A DNA stretch of 55,847 bases from Acidobacteriota bacterium. GTDB lineage: Bacteria > Acidobacteriota > Blastocatellia > RBC074. Positions within the stretch are counted from its first letter, which is position 1, and each line of letters opens with the position of its first letter. Where the stretch lies: NCBI GenBank assembly GCA_022072205.1, contig JAJVID010000086.1, forward strand, positions 1-55,847, in the 5' to 3' direction. Under the pieces are notes generated by a model that made no database searches, was not told the DNA's origin, and worked only from the letters and a program-made list of their open reading frames with translations. A program made the translations under genes and the position numbers. Of the stretch, positions 32,270-43,200 are shown piece after piece.

Positions 32270-32492
32270 CTCAGCCCTTCTTTGTCCCAGCGGGACGGTC
32301 TGATTTTAGACAGGTCGTTTACGGCCTGCAGGCAAAGGCAAACGATTTTCACGTCGCGTAGCGACGGTTGAAACCAGCATCGCAATTGATTCAATCGTCG
32401 CTACGCGACGAAATGTATTACTTGGCGTCTCATACAGGCCGTAAACGACCTGTCTAAAATCAAACCGTCGCTATGCGACGAAGAGGGCTGAG
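32270..32492. repeat. 223-bp nested palindromic element
   Basis: Outer arms of about 58 bases, 32270-32328 and 32435-32492, pair well (shared GATTTTAGACAGGTCGTTTA core followed by CGGCCTG). An inner pair, CGTCGCGTAGCGACGGTTGA (32352-32371) and TCAATCGTCGCTACGCGACG (32391-32410), differs by one base. Within the outer arms sit small hairpins: GTCCCAGCGGGAC on the left, GTCGCTATGCGAC on the right. It carries no gene and looks like a non-autonomous mobile or REP-type element. Confidence 0.85.
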
Positions 32493-32977
32493 CAGTAACC
32501 CTGTTTGAGAAGGGATCAGACTTAAATGCCCGGCGAGTCTATATCGAAGCCCGCAAAATTGGTATGTCTGAGCGGACATCGCCTCGCGATTTTTAATCAG
32601 CAGGCGAGGCGGATGGAATTGCGCCGGCCTGCCAGGGTCTGCGCATTTTCCCTGACGGGCTTGGAAAACGGCGGTTGAAACTCTACGATGTTAGGCAACA
32701 GTTCGGCGGACAGCGTGAGTCTGGTGAAGACTTCGTAAAAAGATGTCATCAGCTTCCCCGGTCCGCAGTTCCAATTTCAAAGATCAACAAAGATCAACAT
32801 TGATAAAGGCGAGCCTGGGCTCGCGTATTCTTGCTCCTCACCCACGTTTGATTTTAGCTTCGCGCTTCGGCGAGATGGTTAGCGGCGCCGAGGCGTTAAA
32901 TCTCACAATCTTCCATAAGCGCTTGGTGGTTTGAAGCGGCGCCTGTCCACGCCGTGGTGCAGACGAAAGGAGATGGA
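32493..32977. other. Intergenic region before the histidine kinase
   Basis: About 485 bases between the palindromic element and the kinase. It contains small hairpins (GCCTCGC..GCGAGGC near 32582-32610; GCGAGCCTGGGCTCGC near 32809-32824) and a short direct repeat AAAGATCAAC. I see no convincing gene and could not fix a promoter. Confidence 0.4.
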
Positions 32978-35437
32978 ATGAAGACCAACGTCAAAGATGG
33001 ACAACAGCGCACCGTGCTTATCGTGGATGACACTCCGGAAGACCGCCACGTCTACCGGCGCTATTTGCTGATGGACGAGGAATGGCGTTACCGCGTGTTG
33101 GAGGCCGGGACGGGCGAAGAAGCCGTAGCGCTGTGCCGCGAGACGCAGCCGGATTGCATTCTGCTCGATTACCGGCTGCGCGGCGCCAATGGACTGGAAG
33201 TTCTGGCGGCGATCACGGCCCTCGCAGGAGAACGCGGGGAAGCGGTCTGCCCGGTGGTGATGCTGACAGCGGAGGAATATACCACTGTCGCTGTCGCGGC
33301 GATCAAAGCGGGCGCGCAGGATTATCTGGACAAAACCACGCTTACCCCGGTTGACCTGCTGCATGCGATCAATAACGCCATCGAGCGCGTGGCGCTGCGG
33401 CGCGAGAACGAATTGCAGCGGCGCGCGTTGATCGAGCAGAACCACAAGCTGGAAGAAGCGCTCGCGGCGCAAAGACTGCTTGATGAGCGTCTGACCGGCA
33501 TCATCGAATCGGCGATGGACGCTATCATCACCGTTGACGACCGCCAGCGCATAGTCCTCTTCAATACCGCCGCCGAGCAAATGTTCGGCTGCCCAGCCGC
33601 CGAGGCCGTCGGACAACCGATCAATCGCTTCATCCCTGAGCATGCCCGCGCCGCGCACGAAACTCACATCCGGCGGTTCGGCGAAAATGGCGAATCCAGT
33701 CGCCAAATGGGCCGTCAGATGGGAGCGATTGACTCGGTCAATGGCAGGCGCGCCAGCGGCGAAGATTTCCCCATCGAAGCTTCCATCTCGCAGGTGAATG
33801 TCGCAGGCCAGCGCCTCTTCACCGTCATTCTGCGCGACATCACCGAACGCAAACAGGCCGAGGGAATTCTCAGGCGGTACGAACTGCTCTCGGAACTGGC
33901 GCGCGACATCGTCCTGCTGATTCGGTTGCGTGATGGCCACATAATCGAAGCCAATCACGCCGCCGCCGCCGCATACGGCTACGACCGCGAGACCCTGCTG
34001 AAGCTGAGCATCTTTGATTTGCGCGCTCCCGGCACATTGCCGGACGTGGCCACCCAAATGGCCAAAGCGGACGCCGAGGGCATCCTCTTCGAGACACGGC
34101 ACCAGCGCAAGGACGGCAGCGTGTTCCCCGTCGAAGTCAGTTCCAACGGCGCGGACATCGGCGGAGAGCGGATGCTGTTGAGCGTCATCCGGGACATCAC
34201 CGGGCGCAAACGCATCGAGCAGGAGCGCGATCTGTCGCTTCAACGCGAACAACACGCGCGGCGTCTGGCCGAAGACGCCAATCGCGCCAAAGACGAATTC
34301 CTCGCCATCGTCACGCACGAACTGCGCTCGCCGCTGAACGCGATGCTCGGTTACGCCCGCATCCAGTGCGCCAAACGGGAATTCGATCCCGAAGAAGCCC
34401 TGCGGGCGTTCGAGACCATCCGCCGCAACGGCGAGCGGCAGAAGGCGCTGATTGACGACTTGCTCGACACGGCCCGCATCATCACCGGCAAGCTGAGGCT
34501 GGATGTCGGGCCGGTTGATCTCGTCAGTGTGATCAATGACGCGGTCGAGACGGCGCGCCCGGCGGCGGAATCGAAACTCATCGTGCTCACATCGAAACTC
34601 GACCCGCAGGCCGCGCAGATCACAGGCGACGCCGAGCGGTTGCATCAGATCGTCTGGAACCTGCTCGCCAACGCCATCAAATTCACGTTTGAAGGCGGGC
34701 GGGTGGAAGTGACGCTCGAACGCGCGGAGTCCCGCGTGACGCTCACGGTCAGCGATACCGGCCAGGGCATTGCGCCTGAATTCCTGCCGCGCCTCTTCGA
34801 CCGCTTCACCCAGCAGGACACTTCGCATTCGCGCCGCCACAGCGGATTGGGGCTGGGTTTGGCGCTGGTCAAACAACTGGTCGAGATGCACGGCGGCGAG
34901 ATCGAAGCGAGGAGCGCGGGCGAAGGAGAAGGCGCGACCTTCACCGTCACTTTGCCATTGCGGATTGCGGATTGCGGATTGCGGATTGGAGAAGATCGAG
35001 AGGCGGAACAATCCGCAATCCGCAATCCGCAATCCGCAATGCTTGAGGGTGTGAGCGTGCTGTTGGTGGACGACGAAGAAGATGCGCGCGCGCTGGTCAC
35101 AACGATACTCGAAGAGAGCGGCGCGAAAGTGGCGCCCGTCGGTTCTGCTGTCGAAGCTTTTGCGATGATCATCGAACCGCCGCAACCGAACTGGCCCGAC
35201 GTGCTCGTTTGCGACATCGGAATGCCTGAGGAAGACGGTTACAGCCTGATGCGCCGGATCCGCGAGTGGGAACAGGGACGCGACTGGCGTCTGCCCGCTG
35301 TCGCGCTGACTTCTCTCAACCGCGCCGAAGACCGGATGAACGCGTTCAAGGCCGGTTACAGAATACACGTCGCCAAACCGGTCGAGCCGGAAGAGATGGT
35401 GGCTGTTGTCAAAAGCCTGTCCGTTCGCAGCAAGTGA
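32978..35437 (+). CDS. Hybrid sensor histidine kinase (REC-PAS-PAS-HisKA-HATPase-REC)
   Basis: 819 residues, no membrane segment, so cytoplasmic. Order: receiver domain (phospho-acceptor Asp64 in CILLDYRL), PAS 1 (about 165-290), PAS 2 (about 300-410), HisKA with His447 in FLAIVTHELRSPLNAMLGYA, HATPase (NLLANAIKFT N-box; SDTGQGIAPEF; HSGLGLGLALV), and a C-terminal receiver (VLLVDDEEDARALVTT; DVLVCDIGMPEEDGYS). AAAGGAG lies before the ATG at 32978; a GTG 8 codons earlier is less likely. The linker at residues 660-688 is encoded by a heptamer hairpin (LRIADCGLRIG..AIRNPQSA). No DNA-binding output is present, so it signals to other partners. Confidence 0.95.
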   Translation: MKTNVKDGQQRTVLIVDDTPEDRHVYRRYLLMDEEWRYRVLEAGTGEEAVALCRETQPDCILLDYRLRGANGLEVLAAITALAGERGEAVCPVVMLTAEEYTTVAVAAIKAGAQDYLDKTTLTPVDLLHAINNAIERVALRRENELQRRALIEQNHKLEEALAAQRLLDERLTGIIESAMDAIITVDDRQRIVLFNTAAEQMFGCPAAEAVGQPINRFIPEHARAAHETHIRRFGENGESSRQMGRQMGAIDSVNGRRASGEDFPIEASISQVNVAGQRLFTVILRDITERKQAEGILRRYELLSELARDIVLLIRLRDGHIIEANHAAAAAYGYDRETLLKLSIFDLRAPGTLPDVATQMAKADAEGILFETRHQRKDGSVFPVEVSSNGADIGGERMLLSVIRDITGRKRIEQERDLSLQREQHARRLAEDANRAKDEFLAIVTHELRSPLNAMLGYARIQCAKREFDPEEALRAFETIRRNGERQKALIDDLLDTARIITGKLRLDVGPVDLVSVINDAVETARPAAESKLIVLTSKLDPQAAQITGDAERLHQIVWNLLANAIKFTFEGGRVEVTLERAESRVTLTVSDTGQGIAPEFLPRLFDRFTQQDTSHSRRHSGLGLGLALVKQLVEMHGGEIEARSAGEGEGATFTVTLPLRIADCGLRIGEDREAEQSAIRNPQSAMLEGVSVLLVDDEEDARALVTTILEESGAKVAPVGSAVEAFAMIIEPPQPNWPDVLVCDIGMPEEDGYSLMRRIREWEQGRDWRLPAVALTSLNRAEDRMNAFKAGYRIHVAKPVEPEEMVAVVKSLSVRSK
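34957..35041. repeat. Heptamer hairpin inside the histidine kinase gene
   Basis: Four ATTGCGG heptamers on the left (34957-34984) and the complementary CAATCCG copies on the right (35009-35041), a nearly perfect stem of about 30 bp with a loop of roughly 20 bases. It lies exactly in the linker between kinase and last receiver domain and is read through in frame. Confidence 0.92.
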
Positions 35438-35483
35438 TCCGATGCTCTTGACCAACTGCGCTTGACCGAATGTACTTAACCAA

Positions 35484-35975
35484 ATGTACTTGATTGACGG
35501 CAACAACGTGATCGGCCAGCGAGTCGGATGGCATCGCGACAAACCGGGTTCGCGGCGGCGATTGATGCAGGAACTGACGCGGCTGGCTGCGGCGAAAAAG
35601 CTGCGTCTGACAGTCGTTTTCGACGGCGCGCCGGATCAGCAATTCCCCGACGGATCGAGCTATCGCGGCGTCAGGATTTTTTACTCACGCCTGGGATCCG
35701 ACGCCGACACACGGATCATCGAGATGGTCGAGGCCGAACGCAACAGGAAAAACCTCGTTGTCGTGACTTCGGATGGCAGGCTGGCCGCGCGCGTCGCCGT
35801 TTGCGGCGTGCGCGTGATGCGATCAGGCGAATTCCGGCGGATGCTGGATGAAACCATCGCCGCCACATCGGAGGAAGAGCCGAGCGTCAAAGATGATGAT
35901 TTCGACGAATGGCTGCGTTATTTCGGTGTTGATGAGAGCGAGGATGAAAACGGATCAAAAACACCTGACACCTGA
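35484..35975 (+). CDS. YacP-like NYN-domain nuclease
   Basis: 163 residues starting MYLIDGNNVIGQRVGWHRDK, the hallmark of NYN/PIN-like nucleases, with acidic residues at D5, at VVFDGAPDQ, SDADTRIIEMVEAE and VVTSDGRLAARVA. The family includes YacP/Rae1-type ribonucleases. The conserved N-terminus fixes the ATG at 35484, although no ribosome binding site is visible. The last five residues (TPDT and stop) are written by a CACCTGA heptamer repeat. It follows the kinase by 46 bases, so they may be cotranscribed. Confidence 0.88.
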   Translation: MYLIDGNNVIGQRVGWHRDKPGSRRRLMQELTRLAAAKKLRLTVVFDGAPDQQFPDGSSYRGVRIFYSRLGSDADTRIIEMVEAERNRKNLVVVTSDGRLAARVAVCGVRVMRSGEFRRMLDETIAATSEEEPSVKDDDFDEWLRYFGVDESEDENGSKTPDT

Positions 35976-35983
35976 CACCTGAC
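35961..35983. repeat. Heptamer repeat at the NYN gene end
   Basis: Three copies of ACACCTG followed by AC, spanning the stop codon (35973-35975) of the NYN gene and almost reaching the stop of the convergent hydrolase gene at 35985. Single arm only. Confidence 0.8.
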
Positions 35984-35984
35984 G

Positions 35985-37052
35985 TCAAGCCACATCATTA
36001 CCACCACCAACCGTCGAAGCCCTGATGAAGCTGATGGTTTCCTGCCGGTCGGCATCGACCCAGGTGGTCGCCTCGTCGGTCGCTCGCGCTGACCAGAGAA
36101 AAACAGACGGGTAGCACTTTCCGTCAAGACACTGCAATCGAGCCGAGATCGTTCGCGCCAAATCCTGTTTCTTCAAATCAGGCCAGCCGCGATGAAAGGT
36201 CGTGGCGAACTCACCAACAAAGCACGGGTATTCGTCCGAGAAGTTGTGCTTCGGAATCTCTCTCTTGTCCGGCGCGTAGTAATGAAACTGGTGCAGCGTG
36301 ACGCCCAACCCGGCGGAATCCCAATCGCGGATCGCATCCCAATGCGCAAAACCCACAGTTGACCGGAACGCCTGACGGCCATCGGGTAAGCGTTTCGCGT
36401 TGATTCGTCCGACGCCTTCAGCGATGAAAGCTGACATCTCGTCCTGCGTCACGGTTTTGTTCTCGTCCGGACGAATCCTCATCAACGACCGCGTCTCGGT
36501 CACCCACTCCGGTTCATTGATCAATTCCCAGGCGTAGATTGCGCCGGGGTAGCGCAATGAAATTTCCAGCAGCGGTTCGAGCGCGGCGTCGAAAAACGCG
36601 CGGCTTTTGGCCGGATCGCAAACGATGTCGAACCGCCCGCCTTTGACGATGTTGGCGCCGGCGTCGGCCACCACGCCCTGATGACACCAGTGAAAATCTA
36701 TCAGCGAGGGCACGAATTTGATCTTGAGTTCGGCGCAGGTCTTCAACACGAACTCGAAATCATCGCAGAGTTGTTTGTGGAAATGGTGTTCACGCGGGAG
36801 CGGATCGAATGTCCACCTGCCGCCGACTTTCCTCGGCGCTTCATCGCCCACGCCGTAACTCAGCCCATCGGCCAGCATGAACCAGCGCACGGCGAACAGG
36901 CCCATTTCGGCGAATGCGCGAAAATCGTCGGCGATCTGTTTGCGCTTCTTCTCACGCCATTCGGCGGCGTGTTGTGGGTTGACCCAGGCTGAAGGCGGAT
37001 CGCCGAAATCCCAGGCGTAATCAATCCAGGGGTAATTGACGCCAACGAGCAT
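35985..37052 (-). CDS. Glycoside hydrolase, GH5-like (clan A)
   Basis: 355 residues with a TIM-barrel layout: MLVGVNYPWIDYAWDFGDPP, FVPSLIDFHWCHQG, YAWELINEPEWVTETRS (acid/base Glu in NEP), VTLHQFHYYAPD and the nucleophile-like Glu in PCFVGEFATTFHRGW near the end. No signal peptide, so it is probably cytoplasmic, or an atypical export route is used. Substrate is open: mannosidase or cellulase-like members share these motifs. GAGGAG lies 5 bases before the ATG. It is convergent with the NYN gene, 9 bases away. Confidence 0.8.
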   Translation of the reverse strand: MLVGVNYPWIDYAWDFGDPPSAWVNPQHAAEWREKKRKQIADDFRAFAEMGLFAVRWFMLADGLSYGVGDEAPRKVGGRWTFDPLPREHHFHKQLCDDFEFVLKTCAELKIKFVPSLIDFHWCHQGVVADAGANIVKGGRFDIVCDPAKSRAFFDAALEPLLEISLRYPGAIYAWELINEPEWVTETRSLMRIRPDENKTVTQDEMSAFIAEGVGRINAKRLPDGRQAFRSTVGFAHWDAIRDWDSAGLGVTLHQFHYYAPDKREIPKHNFSDEYPCFVGEFATTFHRGWPDLKKQDLARTISARLQCLDGKCYPSVFLWSARATDEATTWVDADRQETISFIRASTVGGGNDVA

Positions 37053-37069
37053 TCGATCTCCTCAGGAAA

Positions 37070-37098
37070 GGCGGGGCAATTTGGCGAATTGCCCCGCC
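37070..37098 (-). terminator. Stem-loop between charged-repeat gene and hydrolase gene
   Basis: A perfect 12-bp stem GGCGGGGCAATT / AATTGCCCCGCC with a 5-base loop, downstream (minus strand) of the gene ending at 37147 and just before the hydrolase ribosome binding site. On the minus strand only a short T-run follows, so termination may be partial. Confidence 0.55.
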
Positions 37099-37146
37099 AA
37101 TTTTCATCATTTCAGCGCTGCGCCAATGATGGCGCAGGCTGATTGA

Positions 37147-37599
37147 TCAATCGCGCCAGCGACGCGGCCAGTTGCGATAGCGCCAGCCGATGTTACGCCG
37201 ATCATCATCATCCCAGCCGCCATTACGACGTTTGTTATGGTGGTCGTCGTCATCCCAATCACGATTACGCCGTTTGCCGCGACGGTCGTCGTCATCCCAA
37301 TCGCGATTACGCCGTTTGCCGCGACGGTCGTCGTCATCCCAATCACGATTACGCCGTTTGCCACGACGATCATCGTCATCATCGTCCCACTTGTTTTTGT
37401 CTTTCGATTTGTAGCTGCGACCGTCCCACCGACCATCGCGAGCATCGTGACTGTTGGTGAACTTCCCCGACTTCTTGTCGCTGTCATGCCAACGACCGTC
37501 TTTATCGTTGGCGAACGTCGCTGAAACGAACGCGAGATTGACGAGCGTCGTCAGGGCAAGAGTCAACAAAGCGAAACGCAATGTTTTCAGCCTGAGCAT
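37147..37599 (-). CDS. Secreted charged-repeat protein
   Basis: 150 residues with a signal peptide (RFALLTLALTTLVNLAFVSA). The mature part contains about four 14-residue repeats of the form NRDWDDDDRRGKRR, alternating a block of Asp with a block of Arg/Lys, then ends in WRYRNWPRRWRD. No folded domain is recognisable; such a sequence would be disordered and zwitterionic. Possible roles are metal or polyanion binding in the periplasm or on the cell surface, but this is a guess. AAGGAGAACC lies just before the ATG. The repeats are also repeated at the DNA level (42 bp). Confidence 0.75.
   Translation of the reverse strand: MLRLKTLRFALLTLALTTLVNLAFVSATFANDKDGRWHDSDKKSGKFTNSHDARDGRWDGRSYKSKDKNKWDDDDDDRRGKRRNRDWDDDDRRGKRRNRDWDDDDRRGKRRNRDWDDDDHHNKRRNGGWDDDDRRNIGWRYRNWPRRWRD
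37238..37376. repeat. 42-bp tandem repeat coding for the DWDDDD units
   Basis: About three nearly identical 42-bp copies (GTCGTCGTCATCCCAATC.. ATTACGCCGTTTGCC) in the charged-repeat gene, differing by a few bases. Copy number is likely to vary by slippage. Confidence 0.8.
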
Positions 37600-37749
37600 A
37601 TGGTTCTCCTTGAATGAAAAGCAGGGCAGGGGGGAAACCTGGCATGATGCGGATGGAGGGGTTCCAAACCGTCGCGGCGGATTCTCATCGTTTATGGGAA
37701 CGCTGTCAAGCTTTAAATTCGTGAGGGCTTCTCACTTATTACCACGCGG

Positions 37750-38250
37750 TTACGCATCCGCGTTTGGACCTCTGTATCTGCCGGCCATCTGCCGCGTCGT
37801 ATGTTCGGAGACGCTCGGACGTTCAATGACGTTTGGAATTTGGTCTTTCGGCGCGGCAATCTGCGGCTGAACATCCGCTGATGTTGGGAATGTTGGGATC
37901 GCCGGGAACGTTGGCCGATCCTGCTCCGTATGCCTTCGCGCCGTGGTGATCATCCGCGACAATTGCCAGGAGAGCAATCCGACAACCGCGCCGATCAGCG
38001 CGATGCCGAATACGAATGGGATCATCGCTTCATCTCGGCCTCTTCCCCGGTTCAACATGTCTTCGTAAAACTCGAAGACGTAGATCAAACTAAACAGTGC
38101 GAAAGCGGCTATCACAAAAAATACGCCCGTGATCTTCAGTCCGGGCATTTGCGGCGCCGGAGTCTTGTCCGAAGAACCTAAGCCAGAGCCGCAGCGTTTG
38201 CAGTAGTTCGTTTTCTGCGTGTATTCAAAGCCGCAAGATGGGCAAAACAT
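37750..38250 (-). CDS. Zinc-ribbon membrane protein
   Basis: 166 residues. N-terminal zinc ribbon MFCPSCGFEYTQKTNYCKRC, with two CxxC pairs, followed by two hydrophobic segments (ITGVFFVIAAFALFSLIYVF and MIPFVFGIALIGAVVGLLSW). The C-terminus is Pro/Thr-rich and polar. GGAGG lies 6 bases before the ATG. This architecture is common and uninformative about function. Confidence 0.85.
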   Translation of the reverse strand: MFCPSCGFEYTQKTNYCKRCGSGLGSSDKTPAPQMPGLKITGVFFVIAAFALFSLIYVFEFYEDMLNRGRGRDEAMIPFVFGIALIGAVVGLLSWQLSRMITTARRHTEQDRPTFPAIPTFPTSADVQPQIAAPKDQIPNVIERPSVSEHTTRQMAGRYRGPNADA

Positions 38251-38320
38251 ATTTTCCTCCGTCGGAAGTCTGGAATGCTTTCCCGCTTCTACGCTGCGGG
38301 CAGGATGTGAGTTCGCGCGT

Positions 38321-40105
<1,785 letters not shown>

Positions 40106-40292
40106 AACCGCGACAATATAATCTCGGCCTGCGGCCTCCGCAAACTCTGCCGCCGCAAACGAAGAGATCATCCGCGCCACCCTGTCTCGACCCATTAAAT
40201 CCGCGCGCCGGTTTATGCTATGCTCCGCCATCATTGAATCAATCACATCACAGACAGACTTTAAACAAGCGACTGAAACGGAGAAGGAGTTC
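40106..40292. promoter_or_regulatory. Divergent control region for CRTAC1 A and receptor 1
   Basis: A 187-base gap between two divergent starts, so it must hold promoters for both unless they extend into the coding ends. TTATAT on the minus strand about 15 bases before the CRTAC1 start and TATGCT on the plus strand near 40217 are possible -10 sites; neither has a clear -35. The receptor has GAGAAGGAG before its ATG. Confidence 0.4.
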
Positions 40293-43200
40293 ATGAAAAC
40301 CGCCGAGAAGTTCTCGCAATTTATTTTCGCTCTGGCCATCTGCTGCTCGCTCGAAGCGTCGGCTATGGCTCAGGCTGTTTACGGCAGCGTCTTCGGAACG
40401 ATAACCGACGCGCGAGGCGCCGCCGTGGCGAACGCGAAGGTGACGATCACCAACACCGGCACTGGCGTCAGCGAAAAGGCTCAGACCAGCGGATCGGGCT
40501 ATTTCACCCAGACGCGATTGATTCCCGGCAAGTACCGCATCAAAGTGGAAGCCGATGGATTCAAATCGGCGGTGATTGAAACAGTCGTGGTCAATGTTGA
40601 CACGGCTTCGGAGTCGAACGTCGTTTTGCAGCCGGGCCAGATCAACGAACAGATCACGATCAGCGAGCCGCCACCGCTGCTCAAAACCGACCGCTCCGAC
40701 GTATCTGTGACGTTTGAAACTCGTCAGGTGACCGACCTGCCGATCCTCGACCGCAACTTCACCAGATTCGTTTTGCTCACGCCCGGCGCTCAGCAACTGG
40801 GCTGGCAACAGACGACGGCTGAAAATCCGCAAGGCTCGACGCAGACGATGGTCAACGGCCAGCATTTCAGCGGCACGGCTTTTCAGTTGGACGGCACGGA
40901 GAACCGCGATCCGATCCTGGGCCTGATCGTCATCAATCCAAATTTTGAGGCCATCGGCGAAACCAAGATCACTTCGCAAAATTATGACGCCGAGTTCGGC
41001 CAGGCCATCGCGGGCGTGGTTTCGGTCGCAACCAAATCCGGCGCGAACGAACTGCACGGCGCTGCGTTCCTGTTCCGCCAGAACGACACGCTGCAAGCGC
41101 GTAATCCGCTCTCGCAATTTCAAAAGAACCCGACCACAGGCAAATTCATTCCCGACACGCTGCGCAACCAGTTCGGCGGCGCAATCGGCGGCCCGGTCAT
41201 CAAAAACAAGCTTTTCTTCTTCGGCGATTACGAAGGCTGGCGAGGCAAGATCGGCGGTTCGCGGTTGCTGATAGTTCCAACGGCTAAAGCCCGCACCGGC
41301 GATTTAAGCGAGTACCTGTCCAACGATCCAAAGAGTCTGGTCGGCATGATTTTCGATCCGAACACCTCGGTCGTTGACGCGCAGGGCAATCTCATCGGTC
41401 GAGACCGGTTTCCCGGCAACATCATCCCGCAGAACCGCCTGTCGCCGCAGGCGCTCAACATCTTGAAGCTGATCCCGCTGCCGAACGTGTCGAATGCGCC
41501 CGCCAATGGCACGCTCGACAATTTCGTCGCGTCGGGCAGCGAAGGTTATGACAAAGACAGCTTCGACATTCGCATTGACGCGCGCAACAGCGACAGGTTG
41601 AACATGTTTGGCCGTTACAGCTTCGCCGATTTCAGGCTGACCGGCCCGACGGCTTTCGGCGAAGGCGGCGGGCCGGAGATCGTTTCATTCGGCGGCCAAT
41701 CGAAAGTCCGCAATCAGAGCCTCGCTTACGGATTCGATTACACCTTGAACGACACGCTCATCACGGATTTTCGCTTCGGCTATTTCCGATACGCGCTCAA
41801 CGTGCTGCCGTCCGATTTCGGCAGAAAGACCGCGAGCGACGTCGGCGTGCCCGGATTGAATCTGGACGAATTCAGTTCCGGTCTGTTCGCCGGTTTCGTG
41901 ATTGATCCGAGGCGGCAAAACATCGCGGGCGGCTTCGGCTTCGGCTCGGATGAGTTGAGGAAGGGCTTCAATTTCGGTTCGGGCCAGTTCGTCAATCGCT
42001 GCGGCTGCCCGCTCAATCAGGAAGAGAACCAGTTTCAGTTCGTCAGCAACACGACGAAATTTTACGGCGACCACACCGTCAAATTCGGAGCGGACGTTCG
42101 CCGCGCTTACAACCTGCGGGTGCCGTCAGACCTTCATCGTTCGGGCGAATTGACGTTCGACACCGGACGCACGCGCGGCGTCGAGGGAGGCGGACTCGGT
42201 CTGGCGACGTTCCTGCTCGGCGATGTGACGCAGTTCGGGCGTTACATCAGCTCGAACACCGACGCGCGCGAACGCCAGTGGCGGCATTTTTATTACGGCC
42301 AGGACACGTGGCGCGCGACGCCGAAGTTGACCGTCAATTACGGCCTACGTCTGGACGTGATCAATCCGCAGTCCGTGAACAAACCCGGCAATGGCGGCTT
42401 TCTCGATCTGAACACAGGCGAAATCAAAGTCGCGGGCGTCGGCGACACGTCGCTCAGCGGCAATGTCGAGAACAATTTGAATTTCGCGCCGCGCCTGAGC
42501 GTAGCGTACAAAGCCACTGACAAGCTGGTCATCCGCGCGGGTTATGGCCGCAGCTACGACATCGGCGTTTTCGGTTCGCTCTTCGGTCACACGGTGACGC
42601 AGAACCTGCCGGCGCTGGCCGTGCAGCGGTTGAACGCGCCGTCGAATTTCGACCGCGTGTTTACGCTCGCATCAGGGCCGCCCGCGTTCACCGCGTTTTT
42701 CGGTTTGGATAACACGCCGAAAAACGGCGGCAAGCCGAACACGACATTGCCAACGAACGGTCGTTTCTTTTTGCCCGATGGAGTTTTCGCGCGCGCGATC
42801 CCTGACAGGCAGCGTTTGCCGCGCGTGGACGCTTACAACGTCACGGCGCAATATCAACTGACCAACACAATCGCCGTCGAAGCCGCATACGTCGGCAACA
42901 AAGGCACGCACGTTTTCGCGGGCGACGGGCCGCAATTCGACGTGAACCAGCCGACGCTCGCCGGATTCGGCAGCCTCACGCGCGATCAACGTCGCCCGCT
43001 CTTCAACAAATTCGGCTGGACGCAATCAATTGATTTCTTCTGCAACTGCGCCGACGACCGCTACGATTCGGCGCAGTTCAAACTGACCAAGCGGTTTTCG
43101 GACGGCTACGCGATCCTGGCGCATTACACTTTGCAACGATCGTTGCAGGACGCGCAGGATTATTTCATCCACGACCAGGCGCTCAATCGCGGCGTCGCCG

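Noticed and set aside
26836..35041. CRISPR arrays suggested by many short repeats
   Set aside because: Units are only 7-8 bases without spacers, and no cas genes are nearby.
32903..35542. 879-codon open frame antisense to the histidine kinase
   Set aside because: GC-rich codon bias keeps the antisense frame open; the plus-strand protein has clear REC, PAS, HisKA and HATPase motifs, while the antisense product matches nothing.
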